A stretch of DNA of 64,000 bases from Angiostrongylus vasorum (GCA_018806985.1 JADANN010000443.1:511001-575000), one strand, 5' to 3'; positions 10,641 through 22,284 are shown, numbered from the stretch's first letter. Numbers and translations: made by a program. Notes: generated from the letters alone by a model not told the origin.

Positions 10641-11150
10641 TTTAACAACATTCATCCCTATACCGCATATTTGGATACTAACGTGTACACTAAAAACTGC
10701 GACGTTAAATAAATTTTCCCATTTAATCAGTTTTCACTTGTTGGCTAGGTTGTTTTTTCCTAAAGCTCGGAAATAGCTGTCTCAGGACGTCTTAGGTTGT
10801 CACTGCAATCAGTCGCCGTTCCTTATGAATTGCTTGGAGGTTTGACAGCATGCAATGAACTTTTTGACAAGACCCTTTCTGTTAATGACGTCGGTTTACT
10901 CTTAACATGATTTCTTTGCTGGAACCTTTTCAAAATGTATAGCCCTGTATGTCAAGTAGAACCGTCAGCTTCATTCTTTTGTAATCGTTCTAACTCTGTT
11001 AGTTTATGCTCGTTGATACGATTGAAGTATCTGTTTGTCGCCATGGCATATTTGTTCGCCCAGTTGGCTTTGCTTATTCAAAGAAGAAGAAGCGAACTTT
11101 TTTTTAGATCACACTTTTGGTGTCTGGCTTTTTTCTAATGTTTTTTTGGA
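10641..11150. other. No recognisable content
   Basis: Nothing assignable; one 67-codon frame (10,935-11,138) is hydrophobic and unassigned. Confidence 0.4.
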
Positions 11151-11154
11151 ATAG

Positions 11155-11465
11155 AATAGCATAGCATTCATCACTTCAACCACAATGATGCTGAGATATT
11201 CGCAAAACTTGGAGAGTTTTTTCGTCTTTTTGTGTTATTGAAGCGTTTGGCCTAGTAAATTGTATATCAAAAATTGTATATGTATATACCCTTCCAGGCT
11301 CTGAAGAAGGCCATACTGCCGAAACGTCAGCTACTGTTGTATTGTATTGTGTTTTTTCTATGGAAGTAAATGTATGCTGTTTAACAACCTCGCGATTGCT
11401 GAACAAGAAAACGACGCATTCATATTCCAATGCCGAGGTTAATAGAAAGTTGATCCTGGGAACTG
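11155..11465 (+). mobile_element. PLE terminus (type P2) next to a repeat D fragment
   Basis: A D terminal fragment (11,160-11,210) is followed by a PLE end of type P2. CCTTCCAGGCTCTGAAGAAGG leads into a hammerhead-like core at 11,301-11,328 (CTGAAGA, stem region, GAAACGTC). Then come TATGCTGTTTAACAACCTCGCG and the shared terminal word ATGCCGAGGTTAATAGAAAG, which recurs at 16,930, 27,680, 34,057 and, inverted, at 55,270 and 62,690. Confidence 0.6.
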
Positions 11466-11632
11466 TCAGCTATTGTATTTGAAAAGGAAAAAATGTCAAT
11501 CTCGCGCTTGTTTAAAGAAAGTAGTTTGTAAGATATTACGGATTAAAACTAAATGAGAGATTGACAGTGAGACATTCTGAGATTAGATGAGGGTCGGTCC
11601 TTAGAACTATTGTATTATGTAATAGAATAAGG

Positions 11633-11910
11633 GCGCGTGTGGCGCAGTGGTCGGAGGCGCTCTGTAATACATATGGGATGGTCGATCCTAGCGCTCATGG
11701 CTCACCAAGCCTTCCATACCTCCTGGGTCGGCAAATTGGTACAACAATTGTCTGGGAGGATAGCAGCACTGGCTCGATAGATCGGTAGGCCACCGTGAGT
11801 CAGGGTCAGATATGCATTCAGTCACCTCCAACGATGCTTAGTGAAGTCGAATGCATGGTGCATCCCTCGGCGATTGATCAAAGCTGAGAGCTTTTTGTCC
11901 TTTTATTTAA
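11633..11910 (+). repeat. Repeat A, tRNA-derived SINE
   Basis: The head GCGTGTGGCGCAGTGGTCGG fits a tRNA A box, and GGTCGATCCTAGCG is the B box position. The tRNA-unrelated body follows (GTCGGCAAATTGGTACAACA, ATAGCAGCACTGGCTCGATA, GAATGCATGGTGCATCCCTC), with the tail AGCTTTTTGTCCTTTTATTT. A RNA polymerase III internal promoter is inferred from these boxes. Confidence 0.85.
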
Positions 11911-12985
11911 TAGAGGCCAAATGTGCTATTCTGCCTCAGCTCAGTACAGGGAATATTTCATCACTCTAGTGAGGTCATTACAATAATGATATGGATATGT
12001 ATTATTGAAAGGATAAAACGTTTAGCATTGATCAAATTTTGAAGGATGAACTATGCTATGGGTCTATAAACATCATAGGTGACTGGACGCTTACTTGCCT
12101 TTTTATAATTGATTTGCGAGGTGTTATTGATGCATTACGTCAGTATTTTTTTACTCCCCAGAATATCTCGATACAGATTTGCCAACCTCGGAGTGGTGAT
12201 TAGTTTGGTTCGATCAGGGTACGAGGTCGAACCAACAACGGCGTGTCTTGTGAGTGAAACTTCTACATGCCCCTTAGTCCATTGTTATGGTATTGCTATT
12301 ATACAGTCGTTTTCTTTTCCATTGCTTACTTGAACTAAAGTAATGATAATGAGGTGAAAATTGTCGTCAACAGTTCTTGGATAAGAAGAACATTTCCTAG
12401 GATGCATACTGAACGCCTTGAACCAGTGATAAGTCACGTGTGCTGCACATCGATGATGTGGAGATGGTCCATGCAAATGGGCTGGCTGAAATATCGTCGT
12501 TTATCAGGACATGTACAAGCAGATTGTGATCGATGGGTAAAATCCGTTAGTATATGAAGCCGTCTTATAAAAAATTGGGCGGTCCATGCGCTACTGACAC
12601 ATTAGTACCATTGCACCGTTTTACCGTTTTCAGCATTCTTCAAAGAAAACGACAAAAGCAAATGCTTTATTTAAAGGATTAAATGGAAATTTTGTGAAGA
12701 CCTATAGAGCCCACCAAGCAAACAACTATGTTAGGAATCAGCTTGTCCACTAGCGTTCTGACAATTTTTTGGAGTTAGAAATCATTCTCAATAGTGCATA
12801 ATAAAACGGAATTATTCAAGAAGGGAAATTTGACCGATACTTCTTCATAGGTTAATCATTGTACACCTATAATCACTAGTGTTTCTGCTTTTTGAGACCT
12901 GTTCTTTTTTTTAGACAACGGTAATGGCCAGTTTTGAACAGGAATAAATGTTTTTCAGACCGATCGATATTTAACTTCGGCATTA
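11911..12985. other. No recognisable gene
   Basis: A stretch near 12,170-12,250 (GATTTGCCAACCTCGGAG, GGTTCGATCAGGGTACGAGG) may be a very worn SINE but is not assigned. The small frames carry no family motif. Confidence 0.35.
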
Positions 12986-12989
12986 ACAA

Positions 12990-13230
12990 ACCAATATCTT
13001 CTCGGATTATCAAGCCAACACAAGATTGATAAAGAGGTTTCCTCTATAAAATAACGGCGCTGCTCCACTAAGAAGATCCGACTCGATGGGATGACGAAGA
13101 CGCCACATCCAGAAGACGAAGGACTGTGGAACATCGTGCATCGTCTCGGATCACCGGCTCTGAAGAAGGCGAAGACGTCGAAACTTAACCGAGTAAACCT
13201 TTTGAATAGGAACTTCGAATTGCTATTATA
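12990..13230 (+). mobile_element. PLE terminus (type P3) with hammerhead-like core
   Basis: Related to 260-545. It contains CCAGAAGACGAAGGACTGTGG and a core at about 13,160-13,187 (CTGAAGA, GGCGAAGACGTC, GAAAC). The flanking sequence reads into unassigned DNA. Confidence 0.5.
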
Positions 13231-13374
13231 CCACTCGAACACAGCTTTATCGAACCAGTGAAAAGCATTAAAATCAACGCATTTTTTCTCAACAGGGTAC
13301 AAACTTGTTTGTCCCTGTGCCAACGACATTTCTAGCTGTCGATTGTTTGTTAGGGAGTTTTTCAAATAGCAGCT

Positions 13375-14650
13375 ATCGAGATCCTTCCAAAGGTTTACCG
13401 TCTAGTTGTGGATGGGAGGTGTTAGTGGGTGTCGTAATGCGATCTACAACAGAGGTTCATCGTACCAGCAAGGTCTCTGAAGCTGAGGAGGAATCCGACG
13501 TCTCTTTCCGGAAGCCAAGCCAAAGAGTGAAGGAATACCAGGAATCACCACCGTCCTGGTATCAAACTAAGTTGCAAGGTGACAAATTTCACTGTGATCT
13601 ACGATGGCCAGCGACTAACTGGAGTGGTGACGATCTGAGGAAGGCTTCAGCTAGACTGACCTAGGGACTCCAGGGAACCACATTGGCTGAAAAAATATCC
13701 GGCCTCAGTACCGCGCACACTGGGCGCTCCCGTCTGCGAGATCGAGAAGTGAAACAACATGTGAGAGGCGACGAAATCTCCTGTTGCACAGGACGACGTC
13801 ATTGGAAACGGGCATACGCTCTCGTGCACCGATAACGCCGATAACGCCAGAACAGTCAGTCTCTTCAGACGCTAACCATTACGCTCTTCTTGAAGTCGCT
13901 AATCGCGTCAAACTCCATGTGATTGCCCTACAAGAGACGAAGAGCAGGAAGACCGACATACACCAATTAGTTGACAGAACGTTGTCATTTGTGGGGGGGA
14001 ATTTTCGTTTCGAAATGTGGAAGTCGTTGGCTTTGTCGTACACCCACCTACTACCATCTAGTCACCGCATTCGAAATCGTATCACAGCGCTTGGCCATTA
14101 TTCGCCTCCAACTTGCGCGTCAGAAGAAAATGAGTACCATCTACTCCTACTCCCCAAGTTGTACATCTGATGAGAGCAAGCTTGACGAATTCTGCAGCCA
14201 ATTGTAGGAAGTAATCCGCAAGGAAAAGTCCTATAAATTCGTTGTTGGAGACTTTGACGATAGATTAGGAGGAACCGACGAAGGTGAATACAAGATAGGG
14301 AAATACGGAATAGGAGAACGAAATGAAAATAGAAAGTGTCTTATAGGATTCCTGTCCGCTGCATGTCTGTTCCATGGGGATTCATTTTTCGAAAACAGAA
14401 AATGGCCAATGGAAACGGGAGTCTGTTAACGACACGATTCATGGTGTGATCGGTCATATTCTCACGAGCATAAAATAGTGCCTGTTTGACACCTCAGTGG
14501 TGTATGAATTCTGCACTGGATCTGATCACCTTCGTGCCAAAATTCGATTTAGGCATAGGCTGGAAAAGAACGGTCATCGTCCAAGAAAAATGGAACAAGT
14601 CTTGTGTGACTAGGATATTCTCAATAAAATTTTCTGCTCATATGAAGGGC
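13375..14650 (+). mobile_element. RTE retrotransposon A, 5' region (5' leader plus endonuclease)
   Basis: The first 310 bases are repeat C sequence (CCTTCCAAAGGTTTACCG, GAAGCCAAGCCAAAGAGTG, GACTCCAGGGAACCACA). They pass straight into the RTE endonuclease: NRVKLHVIALQETKSRKTD at about 13,900-13,956, then YKFVVGDFDDRLGGTDEGE at about 14,233-14,289 (GDFDD in place of GDFNA), GKYGIGERNEN, and further on CTGSDHLRAKIRFR-like near 14,513-14,555. Frameshifts and stops break the frame and the element stops before the reverse transcriptase. The leader-endonuclease junction suggests that repeat C derives from this LINE. Confidence 0.7.
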
Positions 14651-14919
14651 AGATGAATGAAGACCCGAGCAAGGGCTACAGGCTGCTTGTCGAAGAACTT
14701 AAAAAGTTGTGCCTTAAAGAAAACTTTAAAACTTAAAAAAGTAAGTTGTGGAGATACTTGGAAAGTGATATTTGAATAACAGGAGGTCCGAACGCTGTGG
14801 CAGGTGATGCAAGAATTTGTTGTGCAACACATTCAACTTTTCTGGCGTTAGTTCTCCAACGTGCAGGCAAGCGTCGTAGCTAAGAGAACTGAACCTTCTC
14901 TAGTGATTAAAGGACAAAT

Positions 14920-15145
14920 ATGTGACGCGTGTAGCGCAGTGACTAGTGGTGCCCCGCTATACAAACGTGGTCGTTGATCCGATCCCGCGTCTCATGCTGG
15001 TCAAGCCTACCATCTGTACAAGGTCAGGAACTTAATACCAGACTTCCAATGTGCACTCACGCACCTTTTAAGGTGCTTGATGAACGCGAATGCATGGCAC
15101 ATCCCTGAGGAATTGATCAACGCTGAAAGTATTATTCCTTTTTTA
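14920..15145 (+). repeat. Repeat A (SINE)
   Basis: The head GACGCGTGTAGCGCAGTGAC and box-B-like TTGATCCGATCCCGCG are followed by the typical 3' part CGAATGCATGGCACATCCCTGAGG and TTGATCAACGCTGAAAG. It lies directly downstream (on the - strand) of the mariner remnant and may have inserted in it. Confidence 0.75.
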
Positions 15146-15149
15146 TTAT

Positions 15150-15860
15150 TACGAGTATATTCGTCGCAGTTCTTGTAGGATTTTATCGATTTTATGACGA
15201 TACTTCTGCGTTGTGATCGTATTTTCAAGATTCATTGTTTTAGATGGTTCCCCCTATTCGAGAAACGACAACGTCATAACCATCATTTGATGCAAATTAG
15301 GCTCCGAAAAAATCTTAGGAGCATCATCTCATTCTGCCTCATTCTAACGTTCGCATTGAACGTCATCAGCTGTCTTGTACTCCATTTATTGCCCATTTTC
15401 CACTGCGTGACACAATTGCAAAATGCATCGTTTTTATTGTGTAAAAGAAACTGAGGACGAACCTCAAAACAGCTGTATCGTCCCGTTACTCTTCATTCAG
15501 TTTAGTTAGCGCACATTTGCCGAGTTTTCGATCGTTCCAACTTATTTCACACGATAAACGATTCCTGAGTTTTTCTACAACAACTTATTCTGCAAAAAGT
15601 TTCTCGACGAACACTTTCGATTATTGGTGGTCTCCCCATTTGTTGATGCTTGCGCTCGATCTCCCCTCTATCATGTCGGCTCATATCCCTTGTACAAAAC
15701 CATTCGAATATCTGTCCTTACTGGTCCAGAACACCTCAGCTGGCTTGTGTTTCGATGATATTTCGACTTGTTGCTGTAGCTTTAACTTCAAGTTTGAACT
15801 CATGAAGCAAAACGAAGCTAATTTCATGCGTGACAAATATTCAAGAATACTTAAGCTATA
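15150..15860 (-). pseudogene. mariner-family transposase remnant 1
   Basis: Reading the - strand across frames gives a mariner transposase in order. Near 15,840-15,760 is the N-terminal helix-turn-helix EISFVLLHEFKLEVKATATS. At about 15,630-15,500 are GRPPIIESVRRETFC, KTQESFIV and NKLERSKTRQMCAN, the second HTH and its exit. At about 15,450-15,360 are SLLLHNKNDAFCNCVTQWK and NKWSTRQ, matching the region that leads to the catalytic TGDEKW, here read as TQWKMG. Near 15,310-15,190 are EPNLHQMMVMTLSF and ITTQKYRHKIDKIL. The catalytic residues and frame are lost, so it is non-functional. The family call rests on remembered mariner patterns. Confidence 0.65.
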
Positions 15861-16105
15861 AAATATTATGTAACAATAGTATTTACGAGAAATGCACATC
15901 ACTAACTTTTTTAAGAACTTCATAACGGCAAAACGATCGATATTTCTCTAACAGGCATTATTTCTGTACGTGATGTGACATCAACTCAGCTACTGTCACT
16001 TTCAGCCAGCATTTGTCCTTAAAATCGGGTTTCGAAATCCCGATACTTTTTTCTATAAAATCCCGACAGTATTGTGGAAAGGAATGCGATAACGCAATGA
16101 TAAAG
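15861..16105. other. No recognisable content
   Basis: Short unassigned spacer between the mariner remnant and a repeat B copy. Confidence 0.4.
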
Positions 16106-16109
16106 ATAC

Positions 16110-16465
16110 CGTCCGATACGCGTATGGCCATGGCTCGACCCCGCTCCATGTCAAACAAGCCTGTCGCTGTCAGCAAGTTGGTATCCGAATTCTTTGGGAA
16201 GTTTCCCGGGATAGGCAAAAGCTCGCGACTGCCTGTAGTACAGACTTGGAATGCCTCATGGTACCCAAGGATCCAGGGAAAATGGACACGACTAGCATTC
16301 AACGCCATTCATGATGAGGATGGAAATACTCAAGCAGTAGCCGATCCAACAAGCAAAAAATTGAAAGATCTTGGTGGATAGTGGATGGCAGGAAACAAAT
16401 CGAATGCAAGAAGTGTTGCTATTCGCACAATACTCGATGTGGAGTTTAGCATGAATAACAATAAA
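16110..16465 (+). repeat. Repeat B (tRNA-like SINE)
   Basis: Matches 58,640-58,995: GGCTCGACCCCGCTCCATG, AACAAGCCTGTCGCTGTC, ACACGACTAGCATTCAACG, AAGATCTTGGTGGATAGTGG and GTGTTGCTATTCGCACAAT. GGCTCGACCCC is the worn T-arm-like (B box) position. Confidence 0.7.
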
Positions 16466-16474
16466 AATAGATGA

Positions 16475-17120
16475 TACAGGACAAAGTTGTTGGTGTTGAT
16501 CAATCCCTGAGTGATGCGCCATGCATTCGACTTCATCAACAATCGATCAGAGGTGAATGAATGCATATTTGACCCATACACTGACTAGCGGTGGCTTACC
16601 AATCTATCAAGTTTGGTCACTGTCCATATGCGACTCTGAGTGGCACTTCTTCCTCGGTGGAAGGCAGGTGAAAAACAGTGGGTTTTCGAGAAGCTGGTGA
16701 TCTCTTAATTATCTTTCAGATCTTCATCTTTCTGTTTGTGCTGCTGAAGGGTTTGACGTAGCAAATTACGTATCAGTACACCCTTCCAGGCTCTGAACAA
16801 GGCGATGCTGCCGAAACGTCAACTGCCGTTGTGTTGTATGTGTTATTTTAGTAAGGAACTAAACAAATACTGAGTAACGCCCTCGCGATAGCTGAAAAAG
16901 AAAACGAGATATTTGATAATGTAATTAATTCCGAGGTTAATAGAAAGTCATTCTTGGGAACTGTTTGGTTACTGTGTTTGAACTCACAAATAAGTCCAGG
17001 ACCAATTTGCCGACTCCGCAACGATGGAATGTTTGGTGAGCTGTGTGCACAGCATCGAACTGACGACTACATGTGTATTGCAGGACTCCTTTAACCATTG
17101 GGCTACGCGCACCGCTGAAA
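16475..17120 (-). repeat. Repeat A (SINE) split by a PLE terminus
   Basis: The 3' half of the SINE (GTTGATCAATCCCTGAGTG, CGGTGGCTTACCAATCTATC) lies at 16,490-16,615 and the 5' half (GGACCAATTTGCCGACTCC, GGGCTACGCGCACC) at 16,990-17,117. The two are separated by the insertion described in the next entry. Confidence 0.75.
16624..16962 (+). mobile_element. PLE terminus (type P2) inserted in SINE A, with 13 bp duplication
   Basis: The insert carries a hammerhead-like core at 16,793-16,820 (CTGAACA, stem region, GAAACGTC) and ends with TTCCGAGGTTAATAGAAAGTC, the shared PLE end word. It is flanked by GTTTGGTCACTGT (16,611-16,623) and GTTTGGTTACTGT (16,963-16,975), a 13-base target-site duplication with one mismatch. 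Its 339 bases are therefore a complete insertion unit. Confidence 0.75.
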
Positions 17121-17369
17121 ACAAAAACAAAAAATTGAGGAAGACTAGACTTTATGACCAAGCACTTTTGAAAATACTAATGGGGGATTTTGTTTTCTAG
17201 TTGTCATGCTTTGTATTCCCATTCCACTACTCTTCTATATTTTGCAACTGACAGCATCTTTATATTACAGTTTCGTCCGTTTGTAGAAGAGCTAACCCTA
17301 GATTACACTGTTTTTAATTGAAAAGAAAAAAAGGAAGGGTACTTATGAGTATCATTGTGAGAAAGTGTC

Positions 17370-18490
17370 ACCTGTCACCCTGTAGTTCCGTTGATCGTCG
17401 AGTGGCTCGAGTGGGCATCAGTAAATCTTCCAGTTTTCCCTGTCGCGTGCAAGAGTAGCCCAGTGGGTCGTGCTCGCTCTGGGACTCGTTGAGCATCACG
17501 CCTTTCTTCTAATCCTTTCGCGGAGGTCTGATCATCGAGTCGGTGGTCTTCCTGCAGTGCGTTTGACATCCCGAGAAATCCAGTCACTAACGGCTCTTGT
17601 CCATCGGTTGTCGTTCATGCGCATTACCTCTCTGGCACATCTTATCTTCGACTATTTGGCGTACGGCACGGCATCTTTGATTTTTGATCGTTGACGCATA
17701 TCGGAGCTTCGGATCCTTTCTCTTACTTGTGTGACACGAGATACTCCTCGAATCGTCCTTTCGACTGCGCGTTCAGTAACGCTGAGTGATCGTTCATCCT
17801 GCTTACACAGCGGCCAGGTTTCCGAAGCATACGTTTAGGCAGAAAGTACCGTTGAGTCGAAAAGGTAGGGACGGAGTCAGGTATTCTTTGTTCTGTTCAC
17901 TACATCCTCGATGCTCTTGAAAGCTCCACAAGCCGCTCGTTTTCTTCTGCTCAGCTCTGGGGCTAAGCTGTTCATTATGTTGATTTCCCGACCTAGATAG
18001 ACATAACTGGAGCATTCGGAGATATTCGTTCCGTTGAGCGTGAAGGGGGGCATGCGAAACCAATCCGTTCTTCATGAACATCGTTTTTGTCAAATCGTTT
18101 ATTCGTTCTCCGTTTAGTCAAAGACCAATCTTTCCACAGGGCTTTATCAAAGTCGGCAAGCATTCGTTCCATTTGACTAATGTTTGGTATTATAAGAACA
18201 ATGTTATCAGCAAAGTGAAGATGGTTTAATTGCCAACCATCGATTTTCACTCCAATGTTGTCGCATTCCAATGCTCACATGACGTTCTCGAAGGTGGCGG
18301 TAAATAATTTTGGCGAGGTATTATCGCCTTGCCTAACCCCCTCTTTTGGCGTCGATGTTAATATCGTTGTAGAATGATATCTTGGTTGTGAAATTTTTAT
18401 ACAGCTCATGAAGGATCTTTATGTACTGATTAGGGACTCCCTGACTGCCTAGTACTTCCGTGACTGCTTCTATCTCAGTGAGAAAGTGTA
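17370..18490 (-). mobile_element. RTE retrotransposon B, 3' part, inactive
   Basis: On the - strand the RT core reads EAVTEVLGSQGVPNQYIKI (about 18,470-18,415), then GVRQGDNTSPKLFTATFENVM (about 18,345-18,280). The active-site box follows as HFADN (about 18,203-18,217): the second Asp of the YxDD/FADD motif is Asn. Then come the fingers-to-thumb segment, and near the C end GHVMR..DNRWTRAVSDWI-like and RTAGRPP-like segments (about 17,640-17,535). The element ends at about 17,370 with tandem GGTGACA-like repeats, a typical RTE tail. Frame breaks occur throughout. It is 5'-truncated, with the endonuclease absent. Confidence 0.8.
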
Positions 18491-20938
18491 ATTCCTAAAA
18501 ATGGGAGTTCTAAAAGTTGAAGACGGCAGCATTAAGAGTTCAACTAGTACCTTTTTTCAATCTGCAACTGCTGTTTTTCTACTATTTTTCTACTAATAAT
18601 GTTTTTTTACTGCTCTGCTATAAGTCGGCTCGTAAATGGGAGGGTTGAATGAAGATGTTAAAATCTTTAGACTTTGTGGTCTCGGATTTGAGGTAAACTA
18701 CCTGTACGTTGCAGTTCGATACACAGGAACCCTCCAACCAACCAAGTGGCAGTGAACCGTTAGCGATATATGTGATCAAGTGAAGTGTTTGTCATTACCC
18801 AGCTTATATGACACGTTTCCAAGTGGTGATGATTAAGGTGTTAGAGCGCGAACCAAAAAGCATCTCTATACTTGCCACGAGATGCAAATGTACTCCGGAT
18901 ATAGGTTTCCTGTATCGCTGCTCCAAATTGAGTTATACCTTCCTTATACACATGATCGGAGCTCATACCGGTATAAATATGCTTGCGTGGATGCGAATTA
19001 TTTACAATACGTCGATTTGGCTCAAAGCGTACAATCGAGTTACTAAGAAGTATTTACTTATTACGCCATGCCGACTGGATTCGAGCACAGTGAACAAGCC
19101 CAGTGCTCACTCAGCAACACCCCAATGACCTACCTTTGAGTATATCCACTTCTCGATTGCAGAGTCCTGTGAACCTACTCGTACTCACCTTCTTCTCAGG
19201 AGGAAAATGAAAACACAGGCCCATCATACGAAAAAACATGATGCTTTTCATTATCCCTTAAGCAAATGGAGCTTACTGGCAGCTACGATGACTTGTTTTT
19301 TTAAACAACTTGCGTTAGGGTAAAAGGCAGATATCATGAGACAGTTTGTACCGAAAGCTATGTATCGACAGCTCTGAAACACTTATTCTGGTTTGCTTTG
19401 CTTTTTTCCTAATGAGCTCGAGCGCCAGGGCCGTGAATGTCGATTTTCCTTGACTCTTATTGCTGAACACTCTTTCAGGTGTGCTTAGTCGAATATCGCG
19501 TTTGTGCCGTTGTTCGCCTAACTGCTTTTCACTGGACTTCCTTAAATCTTTCGTCTTTCAGCTCCAATATGACGGATGCTCCAGCACTTTCACTGTTTCA
19601 TCATATCCGAGGTAATCAGCTTATCAAGAAAGTAAGTGTGTTCATTTATAATACATTCTATGTGTTGTGCTTTGGTTAACGGATCATCTGTATACGTTTA
19701 AAAGTATTGTTCATTCATTCCTTTTTGTCATTTTCTTCCGGTAGCATGTTTTTCCGAGTCATTATTTCTCTGGTCATCCACAGTACTCGTTTCTAGACAA
19801 GTCGGAAAGTGAAAATAAAGTGAATTAGTTGATGGATGGATCGATATCTAATATTCTATTACATCTAACCAAATTGAAAAGAGAACTCGTGCCACATTGT
19901 ACTAAGCATTCTCAGGTTAGCCACATGCGTTTAAAAAACCCTCGATGCCACGATGCCTCGATGCCAATAGTTTCTTCCAACTGCTTTTTGGCACCTTCTT
20001 CATACGATTGTGTTTTGATAGGCTAACGGCTTCGGTTTTATGTTCAGTTTGCACTCAGTTGTGATCGGAGAATTCTGTTCAAATTGCGGTTACCTTTTTT
20101 CGCAGTAATAAAAGAGCAAAAAGCCTTTTGCACTATTACTTATGGTTGTTAACCGGAAGTGCTTTTGAGCGCATAAAATGTTTAGAGCTTTGCTTCAGAG
20201 AATATTTCTGTTTGGGCTGTTCATATTCGAAAACATATGTGCATGGCGAATATGAGGACTCGAAGAAGATCTTCATGGTCGTCAACTGCTCGTAATCACA
20301 ATTTTCTACGAGGTTCCAATTTCTAGTAGCGATGATGATTGTAGTCGTAAACAGATGTGTATTGAAAAAAGAAACCCATTCCTTGGAGTGGTTGCGAATA
20401 ATTAGGCGTGCAGTAAAGAGCCAACACAAATCATTTTCTACAACATTATTCCAGTCAACGATGGTGGTTATTTCACCTGCCATTTGATATCAGTCGATTA
20501 GTAAATTATGTCAGAGCGTACCATATCCTTAAAATCGAACTTTTCAACCAATTCCGTACAGACTTGCCACGTTCTATCTATCGTTATTTATCATTATTAT
20601 TACTATTAATTTTTACTCTTCTTATTTAACACATTCGGAAGCGCGGAGTTCAATGGCTCTGCAGCTCGGAACGACGCCCAATTTCCGGCTCTTACGGGGT
20701 TGTTGGTTCTCCAAAAATAGACGATAGCTTTCATGGAAGACTTGAGTGGTTTAGAACATAACAGGAGTGTAGAAGATAGTTTGCTCTACCATTCCATGAG
20801 TATGAGTGGTATGTATGCTACTATTTGCTACATATTACTACATTCCATCGTGCCAACACATTGTTGTCAACATACCAAGCGGTTTGTAACGTTTTGCTGT
20901 GTAGATTTCGTACTTCTCATACCTGCACACTCCTTCCG
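18491..20938. other. No recognisable gene
   Basis: About 2.4 kb. Open frames at 18,808-19,128 (+), 19,479-19,679 (+) and 20,136-20,483 (-, 115 codons) show no family that I know. The 19,560 region has an exon-like look (TTTCAG before, AAGTAAGT after) and shares about 45 bases with 57,070-57,115 (TCCAGCTCCAACACGACGG). It may be a dispersed repeat rather than an exon. Confidence 0.3.
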
Positions 20939-20954
20939 ATAACTCTGATTTATT

Positions 20955-21238
20955 AAGGGAGCGTGTGGCGCACTGGTCGGAGGCGCCCTGCAACACACAC
21001 GTGGGATCGATCCCCGCGCCAATGGCCCACCAAGCCTTCCATTCTTCTGGGGTCGGCAAATTGGTACCATACTTGTCTGGGAGCATAGCAGCACTGGCTT
21101 GATACGTGGTAGGCCACCACGAGTCATTGTAGAGGCCATATATGGATAAACTCACCTCCAACGATACTTAATGGAGTCCGAATACATGGCGCATCCTTCA
21201 GGGACTGATCAACACCGAGAGCTTTATCCTTTTATCCT
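20955..21238 (+). repeat. Repeat A (SINE), intact copy with 15 bp duplication
   Basis: A full unit runs from GGGAGCGTGTGGCGCACTGG to a TTTATCCTTTTATCC tail. The target-site duplication TAACTCTGATTTATT is perfect at 20,940-20,954 and 21,239-21,253. The internal boxes are TGGCGCACTGG (A) and GGGATCGATCC (B). This is one of the cleanest copies here, suitable as a family reference. Confidence 0.92.
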
Positions 21239-21253
21239 TAACTCTGATTTATT

Positions 21254-22125
21254 TACATTACCGGTGAATGTACTCGTTCGAGAAAACTTTTATCTACATT
21301 TCTAGGTGCAGAATAGAGCTTTTATCGACTTACTGCAGGAATTGTAGGAAAAGGGTTCTGTGCTCCAAAATAGACGATCACGAAGGAAAGCACCTCTATA
21401 TATCTCATACTGGCCAATCGGCGCATCGCTTATGCTTGTATAGAATACACGCCGTCCGCTATGTGTTAATTAATTACTATATTGAACTTGTATAACTCGG
21501 AAATGAATGATTTCGGTCATGTCCTGATCTGTGGGCGCCATTCTTTATCAATAGATGGTTCTGAACTTCATTACACCGCCTCATATTCAGAAAACAATTC
21601 CGTCATCATCAGTCGTCGAAGGTCGTGCATAAATGATGTTGCATTATGCAAACAGGTTCATGCATGCGTTACCGGGGGAACTCGCGTAAGGGCCTTAGAT
21701 TCGAAATATGCGATAGTTTGAATTTTATTTAAGTAATTAATTGATTGGCATAAGCTAACATCACATATCATACGAATGCGAACACTTCCGTTATTCAGTT
21801 TTTTTTATTCATTTTATTATTTTATTAATTATTTATTCGTATCGGTCATCCACGAAACGCTTCAAATTCTGCGGGTAGGTTCAGTTGCTAATTCACTTCA
21901 CAAACATCCTTGAATTCTGTCCGATGATTCTCCTTGGAATGCTGGAATAGCTGTTTTGAGAAGTACTAGACGGGTTTGGTACCAATTCGCCAACCCTTAA
22001 AACATGGAAGGCTTTATTCTGCTGCTACGGGAACTAGCACCTGTTAATGAACAGCATTTCTAAGCACTACTCTTCCAACTGCAATTAAACTTCCGTCAGA
22101 TTTTTTGAAAAGTGAAAAGGCAATT
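21254..22125. other. No recognisable gene
   Basis: One short SINE A-like fragment (about 21,965-22,020, GGTTTGGTACCAATTCGCC) on the - strand; nothing else is named. Confidence 0.4.
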
Positions 22126-22129
22126 AACA

Positions 22130-22270
22130 ACCACTATGAGTCTGAGACATTTGGAAAACTTGGACGCCAAGCCATATTCGAACCCGTGATTATAGAAACC
22201 AAGCCAGATTCGAACCCGTGGTGACCCCTTTCCGCGGGCTAACGTGTAACCTACTGTACCACTGAGGCCC
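22130..22270 (-). repeat. Repeat D-like tRNA-related fragment
   Basis: Read on -, GGGCCTCAGTGGTACAGTAGG and GGGTTCGAATCTGGCTTGG give A-box and B-box like words. GAGACATTTGGAAAACTTGG marks the D end. The B-box segment is present twice (near 22,165-22,190 and 22,205-22,225). Confidence 0.55.
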
Positions 22271-22284
22271 TGAGTCTGACTTTA

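Noticed and set aside
11633..11700. Functional tRNA gene
   Set aside because: The A and B boxes are present, but the arms do not pair into a cloverleaf and the same head begins more than a dozen SINE copies.
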